From Halobacteriales archaeon QH_10_70_21 (lineage in GTDB: Archaea > Halobacteriota > Halobacteria > Halobacteriales > Haloarculaceae): DNA of 17,788 bases. The position numbers were made by a program, and so were the translations under genes. The notes beneath the pieces were generated by a model. It worked only from the letters and a program-made list of their open reading frames with translations. It was not told the DNA's origin and searched no databases. Position 1 is the stretch's first letter. The number at the start of each line of letters is the position of its first letter. The stretch covers positions 1-17,788 of the forward strand of contig PXQM01000202.1 of the NCBI GenBank assembly GCA_003021325.1. Direction: 5' to 3'. Below, piece after piece: positions 13,938 through 17,788 of the stretch.

Positions 13938-14885
13938 ATGGAACCCGCGATTCGCGCCGACGGCCTCACGAAGGCCTACGGCGACGTGCAGGCGCTCGAC
14001 GGACTGTCGTTCGAGGTCGACTGCGGGGAATTCTTCGGTCTGCTCGGCCCCAACGGGGCCGGCAAGACGACGTTCATCAACGTCCTGGTCGGCCTCGTCC
14101 GCAAGGACGGCGGCACCGCCGAGGTGTTCGGCTTCGACGTCGAGGACGAGTACCAGGAGGCCCGCGACCGCATCGGGCTCTCCCCGCAGGAGTTCAACGT
14201 CGACCGGTTCTTCCCAATCCACGAGGTGCTGGAGCACAAGGCCGGCTACCACGGCATCCCCCAGAGCGAGGCCGAGCGCCGCGCCGAGGAGGCACTGAAG
14301 ACCGTCGGCATCTGGGACAAGCGCGACACCCGCTTCGACTGGCTCTCCGGCGGCATGAAGCGCCGCTTCCTGCTCGCCCGCGCCCTGGTGACCGACCCCG
14401 ACCTGCTCATCCTCGACGAGCCGACCGCCGGCGTCGACGTCCAGCTACGCCGGGACCTGTGGGGCGTCATCGAGGAACTCAACGCCGAGGGGACCACCAT
14501 CCTCCTCACGACGCACTACATCGAGGAGGCCGAGCGGCTCTGTGACCGGGTCGCCATCACCGATTCAGGCCGGGTCGTCGAAGTGGCCACGCCCGACGAG
14601 CTCCGCTCCCGCGGCACGGACAGGCTGTACGTCGCCCTCGCCGACGCGCCGGCGGCGACGCCAGAGTTCGGCATCGAGGGCGTCCTCGAGACCGACCTCG
14701 ACGGCGACACGCTCGTCGTCACCGCCACCGGCGGCGGCCGGGTCGCGCCGTCGCTGCTCCGGGAACTGGAGTACGCCGGCCACGAGGTCGTCGACCTCGA
14801 CATCCGGCGGGCGTCGCTCGAGGAGGTCTTCGTCGACATGACCCGCCTCGACGAGGAGGCCGAGGAACTCGGGGTGGTCGGGTAG
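13938..14885 (+). CDS. ABC-2 type exporter, ATP-binding subunit
   Basis: A 315-residue ATPase of the DrrA/CcmA class that powers the permease encoded next. Walker A GPNGAGKT (37-44), Q-loop Gln84, signature LSGGM (136-140), Walker B LLILDEP (156-162) and H-loop His193 are intact, so it should be active. The C-terminal extension (about 225-315, ending RRASLEEVFVDMTRLDEE) is typical of drug or polysaccharide exporters. The substrate is unknown. ATG 13938 (MEPAIRADGLTKAYG) is the natural start; CTTAACC (13906-13912) is a TATA candidate about 29 bases before it. The gene is divergent from the Tat hydrolase. Its TAG stop shares a base with the GTG start of the permease (TAGTG), so the two are translationally coupled. 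Confidence 0.96.
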   Translation: MEPAIRADGLTKAYGDVQALDGLSFEVDCGEFFGLLGPNGAGKTTFINVLVGLVRKDGGTAEVFGFDVEDEYQEARDRIGLSPQEFNVDRFFPIHEVLEHKAGYHGIPQSEAERRAEEALKTVGIWDKRDTRFDWLSGGMKRRFLLARALVTDPDLLILDEPTAGVDVQLRRDLWGVIEELNAEGTTILLTTHYIEEAERLCDRVAITDSGRVVEVATPDELRSRGTDRLYVALADAPAATPEFGIEGVLETDLDGDTLVVTATGGGRVAPSLLRELEYAGHEVVDLDIRRASLEEVFVDMTRLDEEAEELGVVG

Positions 14886-15721
14886 TGGCGAGCGAGACCC
14901 GCGGCACGTCGGAGGTGTCGGCCGACGAGAGCGTGGTCGCCCGCCAGGCCGGCGGCAGCGTCTTCGGCGTCGGCTTCCGGTCGCTACTGAAGCGCGAGAT
15001 ACTCCGGTTCGTCCGCCGGCCCCGAAACACGTTCGCCCCGCCGGCCATCACGAACGTGCTGTACTTCGCGGTCTTCGGCGTCATTCTCGGCAGCCGCATC
15101 GACGACATCGCGGGCGTCGACTACCTCCTGTTCATCCTTCCGGGGCTGGTCGTGCTGGGCACCATCTCCAACGCATTCGAGAACTCGTCGTTCAGCATCT
15201 TCCACGGCCGCTGGAACGAGTACATCCACGAGACGCTCACGTCGCCGCTGTCGTACTCGTCGATGGTCGTTGCCTACATCCTCGCCGCCGCGCTCCGGGG
15301 AGTCATCGTCGGCGCCATCATCGTCGTCATCGGCCTGCTGTTCACCTCGGTCCCCATCGAACAGCCGTTCTTCCTCGCGGCGTTCATGCTCGTCGTCCCG
15401 CTTCTGTTCGCCTCGCTGGGCGTCATCGGCGGGCTGCTCGCCGACGACTTCGACGACCTGACGGTGATGAACCAGTTCATCCTCCGGCCGCTGGTGTTCT
15501 TCGGCGCCGTCTTCTACTCGCTCGAGATCCTGCCGCCGCTGTACCGGACGCTGTCGCTGCTGAACCCGATGGTCTACATGGTCAACGGGGTCCGGTACGG
15601 CTTCCTCGGCTACCAGGAGGTCGACCCGCTGGTCTCGCTCGCGGTGCTGAGCGGGCTGACGCTCGCGGTCGTCCTCTTCGACATCTACCTGTTCAAGCGC
15701 GGCTACGGGCTCATCGACTAG
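14885..15721 (+). CDS. ABC-2 type exporter, permease subunit
   Basis: A 278-residue membrane subunit (DrrB/NodJ-like) that pairs with the ATPase just upstream. A cytoplasmic N-terminus (1-48) with RSLLKREILRFVRRPRNTFA is followed by six membrane segments near 50-70, 79-98, 127-150, 163-185, 198-214 and 248-270. The conserved ABC-2 patch LLNPMVYMVNGVRYGFLGYQ (225-244) lies before the last helix. The GTG at 14885 overlaps the previous stop by one base and is the only start keeping the N-terminal region, so translation is coupled. The exported compound is not known; family members export drugs, lipids or polysaccharides. Nothing else follows in the operon. Confidence 0.94.
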   Translation: MASETRGTSEVSADESVVARQAGGSVFGVGFRSLLKREILRFVRRPRNTFAPPAITNVLYFAVFGVILGSRIDDIAGVDYLLFILPGLVVLGTISNAFENSSFSIFHGRWNEYIHETLTSPLSYSSMVVAYILAAALRGVIVGAIIVVIGLLFTSVPIEQPFFLAAFMLVVPLLFASLGVIGGLLADDFDDLTVMNQFILRPLVFFGAVFYSLEILPPLYRTLSLLNPMVYMVNGVRYGFLGYQEVDPLVSLAVLSGLTLAVVLFDIYLFKRGYGLID

Positions 15722-15995
15722 GCGAGATATTCCCGCTCCGCGCTCGAAGTACCCGGTCCTCCTTCGACGTTCCCACGTATCGAGCGGTCCACCTACCCAC
15801 GAACGAGGGGCCACACCACCACGAAATCCCGCTGCGTGCTCGCGGTCGGTGTGCCGGATATCCTCGCTCCCGCTGGTCGCTCGGATGAGGCCGGCGTGGC
15901 GACCCCGCTTCGCCCCCAGTCCGCCTCGCTCTTCCGTACTGCCCGACGTAACCAATCGAATCGTACGCCGGTCTACAGGCGGAGCAGGCCGAGTG

Positions 15996-16072
15996 CCTCG
16001 GGGTCGTACGGAAATCGAAGAGGTCCGTGATGAGGAGACGCCGCAGGCGTCTCGAACCACTTAGCCCCGAGG
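15996..16072 (+). ncRNA. Candidate structured RNA (three-way junction); strand uncertain
   Basis: CCTCGGGG (15996-16003) pairs with CCCCGAGG (16065-16072) as a closing stem. Inside are ACGGA/TCCGT (16008-16012 with 16024-16028) and a very strong GAGACGCC/GGCGTCTC hairpin with a three-base loop (16035-16053). GTGATGA at 16027-16033 matches box C (RUGAUGA), but no nearby box D fits a C/D guide RNA. No tRNA, RNase P or SRP RNA signature was recognised. The structure would form equally well from either strand. Confidence 0.35.
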
Positions 16073-16141
16073 GTGAGGGCCGTCGAAAGGGTAACCACCC
16101 CGCGAATCGTCCTGTGAGGACAGTCAGCAACCCACAAAGAC

Positions 16142-16160
16142 GGATTAAAGACTTCAATCC
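16142..16160. promoter_or_regulatory. 19-base near-palindrome, possible operator
   Basis: GGATTAAAGACTTCAATCC is its own reverse complement except for one pair and the centre base. It is itself enclosed by GTCAGC (16123-16128) and GCTGAC (16164-16169). ATTAAAG could serve as a TATA element, but no gene start follows, so a role in a mobile-element end or RNA is equally possible. Confidence 0.3.
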
Positions 16161-16385
16161 AGCGCTGACTGAGACGGGTTGGAAATGCGACTCCTCTCAC
16201 CATCCACGTCTTCGGCGTAGTGCGACGGGAGTTGTCGGGCGGGGTGGCGCCGCCGACCCTCACGGACGCACCGAGCGTTCGGGTGTCACTTCTAGCCGAC
16301 CCACCGCAGGAAGGTCGAGGGAATTACATGCGCCTGCGACAGCACAGCCCGGCCCGGGTTGGGACGTGCGGTCAAGACGGCGAAG

Positions 16386-16407
16386 CCGCGGGGCTTGGCC
16401 CCCGCGG
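16386..16407 (+). mobile_element. Hairpin resembling an IS200/IS605-type right end (tentative remnant)
   Basis: CCGCGGGG (16386-16393) and CCCCGCGG (16400-16407) form a perfect 8-base hairpin with a six-base loop, set in GAAG-hairpin-TACTTCAC. Subterminal hairpins of this form are known at the right ends of IS200/IS605 and TnpB elements. No intact TnpA or TnpB is present and no left end was found, so this is only a weak indication of an old insertion. Confidence 0.25.
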
Positions 16408-16478
16408 TACTTCACAACCAGCGCACGCGGGACGAGGTCATCCTCGACCTGTTCTTCGGGTGAGCGTCCCCTCGACCG

Positions 16479-17159
16479 TCACTCGAGGGTCCGAGCGTCG
16501 GCCAGCGCCTCGAGGAACCCGTCCGCGTAGGCGTCCTCGGTCACGGCGTCCGCGGCTTCTCGCGCGGCGTCGTCGGCGTTGGCGACCGCATAGGCCCGCC
16601 TGGCCGCGTCGAAGACCGCCGCGTCGTTCTCCGAGTCCCCGACGGCGACGAACGCTTCGGGGTCCCGCCCCAGCAACCCGGTCGCCGAGCGCAGCCCCGT
16701 CGCCTTGGTGACGGCCGGCGATTTGACGTGGTAGGCGTAGCCGGTGTCGACGACGTGCATGTCGTGGTCGGCGGCGATCCGCTCCAGCGGCGCCAGGGGC
16801 TGGTCGCGCGAGACCGCGAGTTCCGTCTCCCGCCAGCGGTTCACCGTGTCGGCGTCGTTCCACCCGAGGTCGTAGCCCTCGGCGCGGTAGGCCTCGGCGA
16901 CGGCCGCCGCGCCCTCCGGGTCGCCGCTGTAGACCACCTCGTCGGCGTCCTCGACGTAGACGACGCCGCCGTTCTCCCCGATGACGTTCAGCGGGACGCC
17001 GAGGAACTCACAGAGCCCGACCGGGTAGGGGAACGACTTCCCGGTCGCGATGACGACCGGCGCCTCCCACTCGCGGAGCGGGTCGAAGACGCGGGGGTCG
17101 ATGGACGTGTCCGGGCGGGTGAGCGTGCCGTCGATGTCGACGGCCAGCGGCGGGACCAT
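16479..17159 (-). CDS. Phosphoglycolate phosphatase, archaeal TA0175 type (HAD family)
   Basis: This HAD hydrolase removes phosphate from 2-phosphoglycolate, a by-product of DNA repair or oxygenase chemistry. The 226-residue length fits the archaeal family. Motif I AVDIDGTLTRPD has the nucleophile Asp8 and acid/base Asp10; motif II is ATGKS (38-42, Thr39); motif III is Lys152 in AVTKATG; motif IV is VGDSEND (173-179). The Cof-type cap domain lies between, about 80-150. The ATG at 17159 is preferred to a frame start at 17216, which would overlap the divergent gene. Coding-strand CTTGATACC (about 17190-17182) fits a TATA box 27 bases upstream. It is divergent from the MBL-fold gene, 55 bases apart. 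Other HAD substrates are possible. Confidence 0.9.
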   Translation of the reverse strand: MVPPLAVDIDGTLTRPDTSIDPRVFDPLREWEAPVVIATGKSFPYPVGLCEFLGVPLNVIGENGGVVYVEDADEVVYSGDPEGAAAVAEAYRAEGYDLGWNDADTVNRWRETELAVSRDQPLAPLERIAADHDMHVVDTGYAYHVKSPAVTKATGLRSATGLLGRDPEAFVAVGDSENDAAVFDAARRAYAVANADDAAREAADAVTEDAYADGFLEALADARTLE

Positions 17160-17214
17160 GCGGGGGGTTCGGCCGCCGCAGGTATCAAGCCTGCTCCCGC
17201 CGTACCGGCCTCCC

Positions 17215-17788
17215 ATGACGGTCCCTCACGCGGTCGGCGACGTCTACGCCGTCGACCCGGAGCTGATGGGGGCGCCCGGCGCGCTGACGCTGTACGTCGT
17301 CGACGCCCCGGAGCCGGCCCTCGTCGACACCGGCTCCGCGAACTCGCTCTCACACATCTACGAGGCGCTCTCCGAACTCGGCATCGACCGGACCGCCGTC
17401 AGACACGTCCTCGTGTCGCACGTCCATCTGGACCACGCCGGCGGCGCCGGCCACCTGGCCGAGGCGCTCCCGAACGCCACCTTCTACCTCCACCCGGAAG
17501 GCCGCCCCTACGTCACGGACGCGGCGAAGCTGTCGCGGCTCAAGCACAGCGTCGACAAGGCAATGGGCGTCGAGAACGCCTACGGGGCCCCGGAGCTCCT
17601 CGACGAGGACCGGTGCCGGACGGTCACCGACGGCGACCGTATCGACGTCGGCGACCGGGCCCTGGAGATAGCCGACGCCCGGGCCACGCCCCGCATCACG
17701 TCGCGGCGTTCGACCCCGCGACCGGGGGGCTGTTCTCCATCGACGCCGCCGGGATGCACCTGGCCGGTGAGATGCGGCCCACGACACC
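17215..17788 (+). CDS. MBL-fold metallohydrolase, partial, with one frameshift
   Basis: A metallo-beta-lactamase-fold hydrolase of the glyoxalase II-like group. From ATG 17215 the frame reads MTVPHAVGDVYAVD, then LVDTG (37-41) and the metal motif HVHLDHAGG (His69, His71, Asp73, His74). After ALEIADA, about residue 156, the frame is lost. With one more C in the run at 17678-17680 it would read ADAPGHAPHHVAAFDPATGG, the expected third metal-binding His motif (PGHAPHH), continuing through LFSIDAAGMHLAGEM to the window edge. As written, the frame continues as Arg/Pro-rich nonsense. The 3' end lies outside the window. The reaction cannot be assigned from sequence. It is divergent from the phosphatase gene. 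Confidence 0.85.
   Translation, partial: MTVPHAVGDVYAVDPELMGAPGALTLYVVDAPEPALVDTGSANSLSHIYEALSELGIDRTAVRHVLVSHVHLDHAGGAGHLAEALPNATFYLHPEGRPYVTDAAKLSRLKHSVDKAMGVENAYGAPELLDEDRCRTVTDGDRIDVGDRALEIADARATPRITSRRSTPRPGGCSPSTPPGCTWPVRCGPRH

Larger units (their letters stand above)
15722..16478. other. 757-base stretch without a recognised gene
   Basis: No recognised protein family is found in any frame between the ABC permease and the phosphatase. The first part (15722-15990) is featureless. The second part (15991-16200) contains strong folds suggesting a structured RNA or a mobile-element remnant. The last part (about 16310-16440) has a hairpin resembling an IS200/IS605 right end. A short plus-strand frame ends RTRDEVILDLFFG before TGA 16462-16464, but no family could be assigned. 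The minus-strand frame from 16263 down to 15973 is 96 residues and could be a decayed or spurious ORF. Confidence 0.6.

Noticed and set aside
14984..16060. 358-codon minus-strand frame opposite the ABC permease
   Set aside because: It is antisense to a clear membrane subunit, and the part beyond it (15722-16060) shows no family resemblance.
16026..16170. Box C/D guide RNA suggested by GTGATGA and CTGA
   Set aside because: The boxes are about 130 bases apart, too far for a normal C/D RNA, and no terminal stem brings them together.
16384..16464. DNA methylase fragment suggested by DEVILDLFFG
   Set aside because: The resemblance is only a few residues, the frame stops at once and no upstream methylase motif is present.
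1..17788. tRNA, rRNA, RNase P or SRP RNA genes
   Set aside because: No tRNA T-loop with acceptor pairing and no conserved rRNA, RNase P or SRP segments were seen on either strand.

Overview
The window is a very GC-rich piece of archaeal chromosome, almost certainly from a halophilic archaeon (class Halobacteria). The evidence is acidic proteins, archaeal EF-2, archaeal SepF, a TA0175-type phosphoglycolate phosphatase, families common in haloarchaea (DUF4013, DUF4870, DUF5684, pre-PUA/PUA protein, membrane-anchored ArsR-like regulator), Tat-type signal peptides on secreted enzymes, and TATA-like boxes about 26-30 bases before many start codons, as expected for leaderless archaeal transcripts. 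The genus cannot be told from sequence reading alone.

Layout. 1-345: N-terminal end of EF-2 (minus strand). 494-1066: small membrane protein. 1164-1745: pdxT, the glutaminase of PLP synthase. 1801-1999: two copies of a palindrome-ended repeat. 1998-2963: CDF cation transporter, divergent from a wrecked YfcE-type phosphodiesterase (3024-3442). The centre of that phosphodiesterase is replaced by an inverted 90-base copy of the transporter gene. 3731-4698: membrane-anchored winged-helix regulator with a frameshift, divergent from a tiny membrane protein (4776-4952) and followed by a DUF4870 protein (5064-5468). 5503-6507: threonine aldolase. 6798-7447: DUF4013 membrane protein, frameshifted near its end, then another copy of the repeat (7446-7557). 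7660-8139: PUA RNA-binding protein. 8231-8623: DUF5684 membrane protein. 8675-13760: three minus-strand genes (DUF1028 protein, Tat-secreted subtilisin, Tat-type CocE/X-Pro hydrolase), interrupted by sepF on the plus strand. 13938-15721: two-gene ABC exporter. 15722-16478: gene-free stretch with strong RNA-like folds and a hairpin that may be an insertion-sequence end. 16479-17159: phosphoglycolate phosphatase. 17215-end: MBL-fold hydrolase, frameshifted and cut by the window edge.

Most genes are single housekeeping or envelope genes with their own promoters. The clearest operon is the ABC pair, whose stop and start codons overlap. The subtilisin and the CocE/X-Pro hydrolase look like exported enzymes that could degrade peptides or esters outside the cell; that link is inference.

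Three things stand out. (1) A 112-base repeat with 17-base perfect inverted ends in its best copy occurs as two full copies 87% identical over their whole length and one partial copy. All lie in the same orientation relative to transcription, just after a stop codon and before the next gene. (2) A local inverted, templated replacement has destroyed the phosphodiesterase gene. (3) Four genes each look as if exactly one base has been lost, which points either to uncorrected sequencing deletions or to unusual gene decay. The large overlapping open frames opposite real genes are by-products of high GC and were left out.
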